64,000 nt of DNA from Chrysopilus asiliformis (lineage: Eukaryota > Arthropoda > Insecta > Diptera > Rhagionidae), in NCBI GenBank assembly GCA_964034945.1, contig OZ035964.1, positions 2,133,607 to 2,197,606 on the forward strand. The letters run 5' to 3'. The notes under the pieces are model-generated. The model saw only the letters and a list, made by a program, of their open reading frames with translations, ran no database searches and had not been told where the DNA came from. Every line of letters starts with the position of its first letter. Within the stretch, counting starts at the first letter, position 1. Below are positions 22,051 through 31,385 of the stretch, one piece after another. Position numbers and translations under genes: made by a program.

Positions 22051-22776
22051 AGTCAGTCAGTCAGTCAGTCAGTCAGTCTGTCTGTCAGTCTGTCAGACTG
22101 TCAGACTGTCAGTCTGTCAGTCTGTCAGTCAGTCTGTCAGTCAGTCTGTCTGTCAATCAGTCAGTCTGTCTATCAGTCTGTCAGTCAGTCTGTCTGTCTG
22201 TCTGTCTGTGAACCTGTGTGTCAGTTCTAATCTGGTGTAAAAACTGTTCTAATTGATGTTAACTCAGTAGGACAGTATATTAAGTGAATTTCACTACTCT
22301 CTAGATTAGGGGTGTTCAACCTTTTAGATTTCCTGGACTACATTGGGAGAAGACGAGTTATATTGGGCCACAAATAAAATAAAATATATTACTAATAGCT
22401 GATTAGTAAAAAACGTACAATCAGTTTTTGTTGCGCCACATTCAAACACGTCCTGGGCCGCGGGTTGGACACCCCTGCTCTAGTCTATAATCTCTCAAAT
22501 GTCAACTATCCTAATGTTAACCGGACTGTTAGTTGCATTAGAACGCATTGAAAATTTCCCTTTTGATGCAATTGTATTTATCTTTTCTTTCTGGTTGTTT
22601 ACAGTTAAATGGGATCATCTGGCATTGCAATAGCGAAATCTACTATTTATATATTTTTATGTATTTGTCTTTCCAAGTGACATAATAACAAATTTTTGAA
22701 AAAAAGCCCCCTCCGAGCACGAGGTCACAAATTATAAATAAAAATTACATACCTTCTTGGACTGAGAACCCCCCAT
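18743..22776 (-). CDS. SAMM50: SAMM50/Sam50, sorting and assembly machinery core (8 exons, 448 aa)
   Basis: Exons, in coding order: 22776-22753, 21763-21704, 21632-21511, 21448-21125, 20938-20833, 19733-19302, 19081-18955 and 18894-18743. All have GT-AG introns, the phases close, and the sum is 1347 nt. Sam50 is the BamA/Omp85-type channel of the mitochondrial outer membrane that inserts beta-barrel proteins. Residues about 29-107 form the single POTRA domain (ARVDRVDISGLKRTHDD near its start). The rest is the 16-strand barrel, with the family motif LGGPQTIRGF at 330-339. The C-terminus QFGIGYDFL fits the mitochondrial beta-signal. The N-terminus MGGSQSKK fits N-myristoylation (Gly2, Ser6), known for human SAMM50, and no presequence is expected. 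Length is close to the usual ~470. Intron 1 (989 nt) carries a microsatellite and nested transposon relics. Confidence 0.96.
19152..19260. repeat. Palindromic AGTCGTGTC element, copy B (SAMM50 intron)
   Basis: CGATTCTGATAGTCGTGTTG at the left is answered by AACGACTATCAGAATCGG at the right. It lies in the intron between the 19302 donor and the 19081 acceptor. Best preserved termini of the three copies. Confidence 0.8.
20064..20342. repeat. Fold-back MITE-like element, GAGAGT/CTCGAGAG-rich, copy 1 (SAMM50 intron)
   Basis: Shares with 30590-30922 the blocks GAGAGTTACTCGCAGGAGGT, TTTTTCTCTTTTCAAGGCCA, TCTTGCTTTGGCGAGTTCTC, GTGTCCACTAGAGAGTAGAA and GCGAGTTTCTGCGAGCGACT. Its left end AAGATGCCGCTCCACATGAG matches, in inverse, the right end of the 30.6-kb copy. 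The family therefore seems to have an AAGRTGCC...GAGAGTAAAT terminal repeat. It lies in the intron between exons 20833 and 19733. Confidence 0.75.
21931..22215. repeat. Long CAGT tetranucleotide microsatellite (SAMM50 intron 1)
   Basis: About 285 bases of TCAG repeats, almost pure for the first 150 and then interrupted by CTGT. The upstream flank (21880-21930: GTATAATAAATTA then AAAGCCATATTACAAAAATG) matches the end module of other microsatellite-bearing repeats. It is open in several frames only because it is a 4-bp repeat without stops. Confidence 0.97.
22229..22306. mobile_element. Fragment of the 23.3-kb MITE, interrupted by a younger insertion
   Basis: TCTAATCTGG, ACTGTTCTAATTG, ACTCAGTAGGACAGTATATT and ACTCTCTAGAT occur in the same order as in 23568-23685. 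The copy is cut at the point where the hAT-type MITE begins. Confidence 0.65.
22307..22477. mobile_element. hAT-type MITE, 171 bp (SAMM50 intron 1)
   Basis: Left end TAGGGGTGTTCAACC and right end GGGTTGGACACCCCTG are inverted repeats of the well-known CAGGGGTGTCCAACC type. The 8-base flanks CTCTAGAT (22299-22306) and CTCTAGTC (22478-22485) agree at six positions, as expected of an aged 8-bp hAT target duplication. Internal sequence is AT-rich, without a transposase. Confidence 0.85.
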
Positions 22777-22785
22777 GGCGTTATG

Positions 22786-23320
22786 TAATTATTTCTTTAA
22801 TGCAGAGGTAGTAGTCTAACTGGAAATTAACATACGAGAATAAAAATCAAGTCTCCAAAAATTTAAAATTAGAAAAGTAAAACTGCCGAAATATTCTCTT
22901 GATGTTTTCCAGTCAAAATTCATCTTATTTACAAAAGTTTACATTTTTGTTTTGTTTTTTTTACAATCGATTGACGTTCATTTGTTTATTTTTTGGATAA
23001 CAAAAATTTATAGTAAGGCCCCTCAAGTATTTTTTTTTTGTAAAAAAAATAGACAACCGATCTGGCGATGACTTTTCTTCGAGTGTGCAGGCACTGATAA
23101 AGAAACACTGCGGGGCAGGTAAGTGATTTCGCACAGACTTCAACTGACTAGAAAAACGCCGGAAAATTTGTCAGTTACCAAATTTTATCGATGGCCACCT
23201 GCGCCGCATAAGTTTCACTACCGCTAAACCGAATTATCGTAAATTAGTTCGTATCGTGCGTGTAATCCCAAAAAAAAGACCTCCCGATGGTTTGCTGTCA
23301 AATTTTTTTTTACTGGAGAC
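22786..23320. other. SAMM50 upstream region
   Basis: AT-rich sequence before the SAMM50 start codon. It must hold the 5' UTR and promoter, but no core motif could be singled out. Confidence 0.3.
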
Positions 23321-23334
23321 GGTGATTACATGAG

Positions 23335-23691
23335 TCCTCTTGCCTAGAGAGCCTATAACCTAGAGAGTGGCCATCGGGACATCTAAAAATGGCCGCCGAG
23401 CTGAAAAACGAGCGCGAAAAACTTTAAACATTTAATTCATTGTTATAAATAATTGTGAAAATAACTTAAATCGGTTATTATAAGTAAAAAACTCATGTCT
23501 GAGGTATTAAAAAAATTTGGAAACTCATAGCTGTTTTGATAAATTGAAAAATTGTTTACAGACTGTTCTAATCTGGAAAAAAGCTGTTCTAACTGACCTA
23601 ATAGACTGTTCTAATTGGAGTTAATAGACTGTCCTACTCAGTAGCACAGTCTATTAAGGTAGCATGGCCACTCTCTAGGTTAAAGGCTCTC
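23335..23691. mobile_element. MITE with ~30-bp inverted arms and 8-bp target duplication
   Basis: Arms GAGAGCCTATAACCTAGAGA then GTGGCCAT (23345-23374) and the inverse ATGGCCACTCTCTAGGTTAA then AGGCTCTC (23664-23691). TACATGAG occurs directly on both sides (23327-23334 and 23692-23699), an 8-bp duplication as made by hAT-like transposases. The left side has about 10 extra bases outside the arm. Internal sequence has CTGTTCTAA repeats, and no protein is encoded. Confidence 0.75.
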
Positions 23692-24489
23692 TACATGAGA
23701 TGGAAATTCATCTCAGGAAAAACGCGCCTTTTTATGCGTGTGTTGGAAAAGTGAACTAAAAGTTATGTGTCAAAAGTTATTTTTTGTTGAAGTTTTGTGT
23801 TGGCTGGCAGGAGAATTTAAACGACTCTGTAAATATTTTTATAGAAAAAGTAATAGATTAAGGCTTAAAGGCCGTTTTAATAAAGAAATTTTTACCATCT
23901 AAGCAATCAGCGCCATCACCGGGGAAAAAACATCTACTATTAATGTTGCCTTAGTTGTAAGGCCTTATATACGCGGAAATGGCCTATACAAAAATAAGGC
24001 AACAATAAGGTAAAGATAATGCATTAAGATAATGCCTTTATAATGCCTTAATAAGAGATTTTTTGTTCACTGGGTATGCTCAGATTTGACAGAAAATCGG
24101 TCCTCCTATTGGTAGATCAGGCGTAATGAAATTCAAAAAATTCCGCGAGATGGCACTTCCCGTATGCAGAACCTTTAAGGACTAAATTCCCATTTCGTCT
24201 TGAATTTTATTTAGATTTAAATTTTAGCAAAAAAATGATTTGTTAAAATGTTTCAACTTAATAAAAAGATCGGTAAATTTACCCCTGGACGTTCCGCAAT
24301 GTCCAATGGAAAACGTCTCTTCTATCAGCTTTAATTGTGCTCAACCGGTTAAATCAAAAGAAAGCAATCTGGGCGCCCGCCATTGACGCTCACATTCTGT
24401 TTTGGCCTTAAATCGTAAGCCACATGAATGCTATGGAATTTCGTGGCATTGCAATTTTGAACACGTCGCTCACGAAGTTTTACTGTTTC

Positions 24490-24916
24490 GCGGTGAATTA
24501 TCCCCGGTCGCTTGAAGAATTTTTTATTTTATCGAAAAGTCACTAAAAATCCACATAACAGAAATATTAAAGGTGTTAAACTAATTGCCAGAAAATCGTA
24601 AATATCCGAGTTGTATTAGTGATTGATTACGGCCACGTGAAAAACGTCTGGAAAAATCGAAGGCGATGCAAAAAGTCTCGTAGAGGCGAGCGACCGATGC
24701 ACCCAGCAGCAGACCAGGCAGCACAAATCGTGCCACTAATTAATATTTAAGCGAGAGAAAAAAAAACAGCGAACCAAGAAAACGCTTAATAGAACAAAGC
24801 AATTTTATCATTCAACAATCAGAATTTTCTGTGATTGCGAACAATTGGTGGTTATAGTGTTACGGGAGGGGGGGAAAAACCCCTGGAAGGATTTGCCAAA
24901 GGACACCGCACGCCAT
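24490..24916 (+). promoter_or_regulatory. Possible UBE2N promoter and 5' non-coding exon
   Basis: This less AT-rich stretch ends in CACGCCAT followed by GTAAGTGAC at 24917, a strong donor. If it pairs with the acceptor TTGATTTCAG at 26958-26967, it would be a 5' UTR exon of the E2 gene with a ~2-kb intron. No start site signal could be proven. Confidence 0.3.
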
Positions 24917-24947
24917 GTAAGTGACATTTAAAGAAATTTATTTATTT

Positions 24948-25444
24948 TTATTTTTCATTGTGAAGAATTTCATTGTTTTTACAGTAGTTTATCGCAATTG
25001 ATTTCAATTCCGTTGCTATCGAGTCGGTACTTTTGTTCGTGCCGTCGCAGGGAACTTGCAAGCAGGGCTGCTTCTTGTATTCTAACTGAACTGGTGGACT
25101 TTTGCGTGAATCAATATTAGCTCTAGGAGGGAAACGCATAATCATACTTACTTGATAAAAGTATACAAATTGAAAGTTGACCCTTCCCGCCCGGCATTAA
25201 AGCAAACTTTAGTTAGCTGGAGTTTCCGGTAAGAAAAAACTTTTCTTTTACTTTTTATCCAATTTGATTGATTTTTTTTTCTAACCGGTGATTTGTGTCG
25301 AGCCGTTCTAAGTCTTCCCTGCCACCCAATTTCGCCTCCTAAATATGAATCGCATCGTAACCGTTCAAGAAGAATTCTGTCTTCTGCTTCTCCAACCAAT
25401 AAATCTAGTCTTATATCTTTTGTCGGCCGAATCGCGACAGACAA
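24948..25444 (-). CDS. Candidate 3' part of an unrecognised minus-strand spliced gene
   Basis: Three pieces join in phase: a region within 25444-25287 (reads RLDLLVGEAEDRILLERLRC and onward), exon 25216-25152 (LTKVCFNAGREGSTFNLYTF and onward) and last exon 25122-24948 (NIDSRKSPPVQLEYKKQPC and onward, stop at 24950-24948). The donor after 25152 is GTAAGTATG and the acceptor before 25122 is TTTCCCTCCTAG. Their phases (2+1) match. The 69-nt segment between the first two pieces has GTTAG...CCAG ends and is also open, so it may be retained. AATAAA follows the stop within 15 bases. No family was recognised and no 5' end found. It lies inside the presumed first intron of UBE2N, on the opposite strand. 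Confidence 0.4.
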
Positions 25445-25599
25445 AAAAAATAAATATCGTCAAATGAGTACAGCCAAATCAACAAAAAAAAAACGCATCT
25501 CCTTCAAATACTTCCCATTCGCTCACTTTTGATAAACATTCACCTTTGGCTCACTGTTTCTGCACCGCCCCATTTGACTACGTGCATTTCGTCGGTTAG

Positions 25600-25965
25600 A
25601 TTAAATTAGATTGAGAAGACCGGGTGTGCTCAGGTGTAGGCACAGCCCTTTATCCAGGGGTCTACAGGCCCATTGTGTTGTCTTCAGTGCTTATAAGGTC
25701 TTTCATCAACTCGCCGTTTCTATTTAAACCACAAAACTCAGCATATCCTCGATGGAATGGTCACCCTAATTGCTTTAAAATCTGGCCCTAAGCGTGCAAT
25801 TTTGTACTTGTAAGGCTGGGCACTCATTCAGTAAGTGCTTCAAAATGTTTCGTGGCCGCGCCCCATCTCTTGGGTATAGTGCCAGAATTTCAGTTGGGAG
25901 CTGCCAAGGGGTATTTGACATAACATAGAGACGGACAAAACGATGGCCAGACAGAAACATTCACT
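25600..25965 (-). mobile_element. Degenerate 3' end of a non-LTR retrotransposon
   Basis: On the minus strand a frame reads FLSGHRFVRLYVMS and, after a frame disturbance, KHLLNECPALQVQNC. This is the SGH...H-L-L-x-E-C-P-A-L pattern found downstream of the RNase H domain in many I/Jockey-group LINEs. It is followed by GGGCCTGTAGACCCCTGGAT and ends near AATCTAATTTAATCTAACC, a short-repeat tail usual for such elements. Stops and frameshifts show it is dead, and it is truncated at the 5' side. Confidence 0.55.
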
Positions 25966-26477
25966 TAGCTTTAGATTTCCACCAAAAGTTGATCCAGGGC
26001 CAAACATTCCTGTAAAATTTCTAGTAGTTTTCGAGATATTTTGTACACAAGCTGACAAACAGATTGACAGACAGACTGACTGACACACAGACTGACAGAC
26101 AGGCTGACAGACAGACTGACAGACTGACAGACTGACAGACTGACAGACTGACAGACTGACAGACTGACAGACTGACAGACTGACAGACTGACAGACTGAC
26201 AGACAGGCTGACAGACAGACAGACAGACAGACAGACTGACAAACTGACAGACAGACTGACAGCCTGTGTACAAGATTTATCCTAAACTAATAGAGCTAGA
26301 GACTCGAAATTTTATAGGAATGTTTGGTCCTGGAATGAGGGGATCCGATCAACTTTTGGTGGAAATTTTAAGTTAAGTCAATGTTTCTGGAAATATTACG
26401 AGAATCTCCGTGTATTCGTCTATTGGTCTGCCTGGCAATCGTTTTGTCCGTCTCTATCTTATGTCAAACACCCCTTG
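25905..26477. repeat. Inverted repeat (~140-180-bp arms) around a GACA/CTGA microsatellite
   Basis: CAAGGGGTATTTGACATAAC at 25905 is answered by GTTATG-type GTCAAACACCCCTTG at 26458-26477. Further in, CCACCAAAAGTTGATCCAGG is answered by GGATCCGATCAACTTTTGGT. Between the arms lies a 220-bp CAGA/CTGA microsatellite (26047-26265). The left arm overlaps the LINE relic, so the structure mixes a LINE fragment and a microsatellite-bearing element. Confidence 0.75.
26047..26265. repeat. CAGA/CTGA tetranucleotide microsatellite
   Basis: Regular GACTGACA units over about 220 bases with GACAGACA at both ends. Minus-strand open frames across it are due to the stop-free repeat. Confidence 0.95.
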
Positions 26478-26967
26478 ACCTGTCAGTCTGTCTGTCTATC
26501 GTAGTTTTCTATCTACTTTTGGAGAAGTAACGGTACCTATTATAGATTTTTTTTTTGTTTTGAATAAATACAATTTTTTGAAAATTTCTCGATAACTATT
26601 TGCCCAAAAATTGATATTAAAGTTTTGTCTAAAACTTAAGAGCACGGTTTTGGAAAGTTGAATGTAAATTTTTCGCTCAGCGATTTTAAATTCGAAAACT
26701 TGCGTCAATTTTCAGTTCAGTGTTGATCTGAAATTGATCGTGTCGCTCTCTTCTAATAAGTACGAGTATAATTATCTTTCTCTTACCAACCGAAAATCAC
26801 CATTTATCATTTTAAGCTTCATTTTAAGATCATTTATATAATTAGGTGGGCTAGCTCTCTATAATGTGAGAGCTATTCGATCTATTGTTGTTTTTTTTAA
26901 TATTAGTATATGAATATAGTGTATTATTTTTAATATATGTTTTTTTCTGTCTCTCTATTTGATTTCA

Positions 26968-27181
26968 GATATAAACGCTATAGTAGAAGTTAAATATCTA
27001 TTGAAGTTCTAAATTTAAAATACAAATAACAAAAAAAAAATATAATAATAGTAATTGCATTTAGATCGATTAGGATTATTTGAGCAAACCTATTGTATCT
27101 ACTCAAAATATTTATAATCCTAGATTAATTAAATTTGATTATAATTAAATATAATATACGATAAATAAACAAGATTTAAGG
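26968..27181 (+). promoter_or_regulatory. 5' UTR segment of UBE2N after a splice acceptor
   Basis: CTCTCTATTTGATTTCAG ends at 26967 and fits a strong acceptor, so transcription probably starts further upstream and the start codon lies 214 bases into this exon. No upstream ATG-initiated frame of note was seen. Confidence 0.4.
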
Positions 27182-27637
27182 ATGGCCGCATTACCAAGAC
27201 GAATAATAAAGGAAACACAACGACTTTTACAGGAGCCAGTGCCCGGTATTAGTGCTGTACCAGATGAATCAAATGCTAGATATTTTCATGTAATTGTAAC
27301 TGGACCAGAGGATTCGCCATTTGAAGGTGGACTATTTAAATTGGAATTATTTCTACCAGAAGATTATCCGATGTCAGCACCAAAAGTTCGCTTTATAACA
27401 AAAATTTACCATCCAAATATTGATCGATTAGGTAGAATATGCTTAGATATACTCAAAGATAAATGGAGTCCAGCATTACAGATACGTACAGTATTGTTAT
27501 CGATTCAAGCCTTATTAAGTGCCCCAAATCCAGATGATCCATTGGCCAATGATGTCGCCGAACTATGGAAAGTCAATGAGGCCGAAGCAATAAGAAATGC
27601 ACGCGAATGGACTCAAAGATATGCAATGGATAATTAG
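27182..27637 (+). CDS. UBE2N: Ubiquitin-conjugating enzyme E2 N (Ubc13/bendless)
   Basis: A single coding exon of 151 residues covers the whole E2 fold from [16 protein letters not shown] to the C-terminus, against 152 in human UBE2N. The catalytic Cys is C87 in [14 protein letters not shown]. The HPN motif is at 77-79 and the conserved [12 protein letters not shown] stretch is intact. The enzyme pairs with a UEV (Uev1/Mms2) to build K63-linked ubiquitin chains for innate immune signalling, endocytosis and DNA damage tolerance, working in cytosol and nucleus. In Drosophila the orthologue is bendless. It is divergent from SAMM50. The coding region has no intron, but flanking splice sites suggest an intron in the 5' UTR. 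Near-identity to other insect forms leaves little doubt. Confidence 0.98.
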   Translation: MAALPRRIIKETQRLLQEPVPGISAVPDESNARYFHVIVTGPEDSPFEGGLFKLELFLPEDYPMSAPKVRFITKIYHPNIDRLGRICLDILKDKWSPALQIRTVLLSIQALLSAPNPDDPLANDVAELWKVNEAEAIRNAREWTQRYAMDN

Positions 27638-27675
27638 AAGAACACGAAAAATAAAAAAAGTAAACAAACAAAAAT

Positions 27676-27800
27676 AATAAACAATGAACGCAAGAAGAAC
27701 GAAAAGAATATGAAAAGAACAACAACAAAAGAAAACATTGATATGAATTTAAATTGTAAGACATTAAAGAAATCAAATCAAACTAAAAACCGTAAATAAA
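27676..27800 (+). terminator. Poly(A) signals for UBE2N
   Basis: AATAAA hexamers at 27676-27681 and 27795-27800 follow the stop codon by about 40 and 160 bases. Use of either was not determined. Confidence 0.5.
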
Positions 27801-27809
27801 AGGAAGAAA

Positions 27810-29030
27810 ATTCAATTAATTAAGAGGCTATCCTATCTAAATTTCTGTATTTGATTTAGAAAAAAAAACTACTAAGAATAGGGGGTGTGAATCAATTATT
27901 TTTATTGCCGTATGTATTTGAACTGCATTCAATTTAATTTATATGGCATCACCAGATTTGACGTCAAAGACGCAAACTATGTGGCGGGGACTTTTTAATT
28001 TCAAAATTTCATAATTCAAATTATTAATTTCAAAAGAAACTCTTCCCTTCTCTACGTTATTAAGAGGACATTTACCTGTCCCCTGAAGACAGTCGAATTC
28101 CTCTCTATCTCGTGTGACTCTCCTCTGTGCGAGGGGTGGGGAGTGGGGGAGGGGAGGCTGCAGAGCAGGTTGTGAGCCATAGGGATTGTTCTTCTAATTC
28201 ACTGTTATTAGCACTAGTGCAATGTCGGGTTCGGCAAAAATTGTCAAACAAGCTTCTTACCTCTTCATAAGTTGTATGTAATTTTATGAAAATTGAGAGA
28301 AAAAAAAATTACACACATTTCAATAAAATAAAAGAAATGCTCTTGCTTGAATTAAATTAACGGAAACTATATCCTGTGGGCAAAAGGTAAAACATCTGAA
28401 ATTTCAGTTTGACTTCGCCTGGAAATCGACTTAAGATGTTTCACGTTTTCGTCCAATATAGATATTTCCAAGGATAGCCTCTTAAGTACGATAAATTTAA
28501 TATCAGAAGCCGCAAGAAAATTATGTTTAAAAAAAAACACTGATATCTTTACACATTGATTGGCAAAACACTTTCTTTTTTTAATTAAAAAAAAACAAAT
28601 TGGTTTTTCGTTTGTTAAGAATTGTTTTTTTTTTTGTAGCGAGTTAAATTTAAGTTCTTTTGTTAATTTAAATAAAATATCTTGAATTTAAATTTCTTGT
28701 TGGAATTTTATTTTATTAGCCCAACTTTATCGGCATGACATCTACGTATCCTCTGCCTCGCATTAAAACAGCATGTGTACCGATGGAAATCGCGTTCCGA
28801 AATCTTTAGCGGTATTGGAGATAGCAGATGTTACAGGTTTTCCGAAATGGGATGAATTTTCAAAATTGGGACATAATTCACATTTGAAATGATTGAATGA
28901 TGAAAACCGGATCAAAATTCTATGAATGGTAGTTCGTGAGGAAGTTCTCACCCGAATTGTGCCCGAGCTGTTATGGCGTTTGGTGTTTCGGAAATCCACG
29001 AATGGGTAAGGGGGCAAATCCACTTATAGT
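27810..29030. other. Downstream flank without supported gene
   Basis: AT-rich, with a G-rich patch at about 28128-28165. A minus-strand open frame at 28763-29023 is of mixed composition but has no start context, splice signals or recognised motif. Nothing further could be supported. Confidence 0.4.
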
Positions 29031-29215
29031 CTATAAGGGGCTTTCCATAAAATGCATTGCACTTTTAAGGGGGGGGGGGGGGGGTTCATGGTAGTATGAT
29101 GACGATACTCAATTCCATACAGAAAACCCTGGTGATAGATAAAGGAGGGGGGGGGGGGGCGGCCGAAAATTAGGGTTAGATATTTTATAGCCGCCTTCTC
29201 ATAGGTTGCATCAAA
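29030..29215. mobile_element. Probable DNA-element fragment with poly-G runs
   Basis: AAGGGGCTTTCCATAAAATG followed shortly by a 16-base G run (29069-29084), with a second run at about 29146-29159, recalls a class of arthropod MITE ends that begin GGGCTTTCCATAAATTACG and carry poly-G. No clear inverted partner was found. Confidence 0.35.
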
Positions 29216-29219
29216 ATAA

Positions 29220-29880
29220 GAAGAGCTCTGTTATACTCGGTTTAGTATACCGTTTATGACGTATCGAGGCAATCGTCGTCGGACACAAAAATCAACTACA
29301 CCAGGGTATTAGGGATGACAAAAGATTTTGATTGGCTGTTCGTCTGTCTGTCTGTCCGGAAACACCATAACTTTCAAAAGGATTAAGCTAGAGACTTGAA
29401 ATTTTGTATAGTTACGTTTCTCGTCAGTTTTTTTCCGTGCAAAGCTGTTTTTGTTTTTGAAACTGTTTTTATTTTTGCAATTTTCTCGAAAACGGTGAGT
29501 CATATTGAAAAATTTATAAAGGTAAAATGTGTTTAGAATAGGATTCTACATAATTTATCCGTACAATGAAATCCAGTCGGACCACTGCTTCACCCCTTCG
29601 CCCATACAAACGAAACAGTTTTTTGCAATTTTCTCGAAAACGGTGAGTTGTATTGAAAAATTTAAAAAGACAAAATATGTTTAGAATGTGATTTTACATA
29701 ACCGGTCCATACATCGTAATCCAATCGGACCTATCCTTTCCCTTCTCCTTTCCCCGCTGCTTTCTCCTCTCCTTTTCCCTCTCCCGCAGAAATCGATTTT
29801 CTTTCTCATAAAAATTTTATTTACCCTCAGTCGCTCATATAGAGTATTTGACGATTGCCACTTGTAGCTTTTCTTCTGTT
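29220..29880. repeat. Dispersed repeats, including two tandem diverged blocks
   Basis: TCGTCGGACACAAAAATCAA and CTACACCAGGGTATTAGGGA (29270-29315) are the inverse of sequences at 16385-16450 and 37180-37230. Downstream, the TTTTGCAATTTTCTCGAAAA block and the TTTAGAAT...TACATAA...CCAATCGGACC block each occur twice (29460-29590 and 29620-29720). No coding content. Confidence 0.6.
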
Positions 29881-30050
29881 TTAGTTATATTTTAAAAGCC
29901 GATGGGCCTCATTAAATATATTTACTACATTTTTAAATGAAAATTCCGTGTAAACAAAGCCGATTCGATTTCGATGTGATTTCCATTCGTCCAAAATCGA
30001 ATATGTTAACGGACCCTTAAAGCCTAATGAAACTTTTGTATTCACACATC

Positions 30051-30233
30051 TAAAGCCGACCATACATTATGAGACTTGTTGTACAACTTGGTTCGGTTGT
30101 AGGCAATATTGGATCGGTTCTAGTACCAAATTTTAGATTCGACAAAAATCAAAACCCTGTTGACTTTGCCTCCGCCAAGACAAGTTGTACAACATGGTTT
30201 TAGAACAAATCTTATAATGTATGGCCGGCTTTA
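30051..30233. mobile_element. MITE-like element, TAAAGCCG...CATACATTAT termini
   Basis: TAAAGCCGACCATACATTAT at 30051 is answered by ATAATGTATGGCCGGCTTTA ending at 30233. A second, inner inverted pair contains GTTGTACAAC. 183 bp, no coding capacity. Confidence 0.8.
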
Positions 30234-30589
30234 GAGAAAAAAAGAATCGATTTTTGCTTTTTCTAACATTCGAATCCTTAGCATTAAACTTTTATTTTCT
30301 GAAGCAAATTCAATACCGGTCAAAGTAATTAGTGGAAGGACAATAAATAGGGCTTTTTCTCGCATGTGCCAGAGTTGATATTTCAGTGCAGTAAACGCCC
30401 TTGGACGCTTAACCGCGTTGATGCTTCGTGAGAACTAAACGTTTCAGTGTTTTTATGTGAAACAAAATGGGAATAAGGAGTTTATTAGGTCTACTCTAGG
30501 CGGCAGGACACTTTGAACCGTCTATGCAAAACGTTATTGTAAATGGCTTTGGTGTTACTTTAGAGCAGTGCTGGGCAAAATTGTAACAA

Positions 30590-30922
30590 TTGGTAACGAG
30601 AGTTACTCGCAGGAGGTTGTCTATTTGAGAGTTAATTTCGGCGATTTTTCTCTTTTCAAGGCCAATATCTTGATTTTTTTGACATCTTGCTTTGGCGAGT
30701 TCTCGAGAGCGACTCGCAAAATTCAAACGCCATTCGTATCTGGCGAGTTACTCTCCAAGAGTTCAATGGGTGCGTGTCCACTAGAGAGTAGAATCACTTT
30801 TGACAGCTTGCAGAAACTAGCTTGCGAGTTTCTGCGAGCGACTCTCAAAGACGTGTCCATTTGTGAGTAGATGCTATCGAGAGGTTCTCGCCGGCATTTA
30901 CTCTCGTCTGGACAGGCACCTT
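30590..30922. repeat. Fold-back MITE-like element, GAGAGT-rich, copy 2
   Basis: Same internal blocks and orientation as 20064-20342, with an extra GAGAGTTAATTTCGG piece. The right end CTCTCGTCTGGACAGGCACC is preserved here and is the inverse counterpart of the left end of copy 1. Confidence 0.75.
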
Positions 30923-30959
30923 TAGAGTGTCGAAATGTCAACGTTGACGCACGCGTCAA

Positions 30960-31385
30960 GGTGTGGTATAGATATTTGATTCCCTTTCCTATTTTTTTAA
31001 AAGTTTTCTTCGGTCTTTTTAAACAATAGAGACCAATTTAAATAAGCATGTAGCATTGAAACATTCGTTAAACCTATGGGAAAGCCGTATTGAGCTTTTT
31101 AAAAGCTTTATTAATCGCCATTAGCACCATTTATTGTATTGACGTCATTCTATGGAGGCGTGCATTAAAGACACAAGTGGACATGCTCTATACGTTTGTT
31201 ACCAATCTGTTCTTAAATACGTATTACGCGGTTGTCTTAACAGATTCACTGGAATATTTTGACAACAGATAACAATACCAGCCCGATTATGGTGTAAAGT
31301 ATGAGAAATCTATTTATTTATCAATCATTAAAAATAATATAACAATTATATATGATAAAAGTGAATCAAATAAGATCAAATAACA
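30960..31385 (+). promoter_or_regulatory. PLEKHM1 upstream region and presumed 5' UTR
   Basis: AT-rich sequence before the start codon at 31386. No definite core promoter motif was found. Confidence 0.25.

Noticed and set aside
21867..22230. Ser/Val/Gln-rich proteins across the CAGT tract
   Set aside because: A tetranucleotide repeat without stops is open in all frames. It lies in SAMM50 intron 1.
25840..26273. Cys/Ser/Val-rich minus-strand frames
   Set aside because: They come from the CAGA/CTGA microsatellite. Only the short LINE-like part at 25740-25960 has meaning.
28763..29023. Minus-strand 86-codon frame downstream of UBE2N
   Set aside because: No start context, splice signals, poly(A) arrangement or recognisable motif. 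Equally long chance frames are common in the window.
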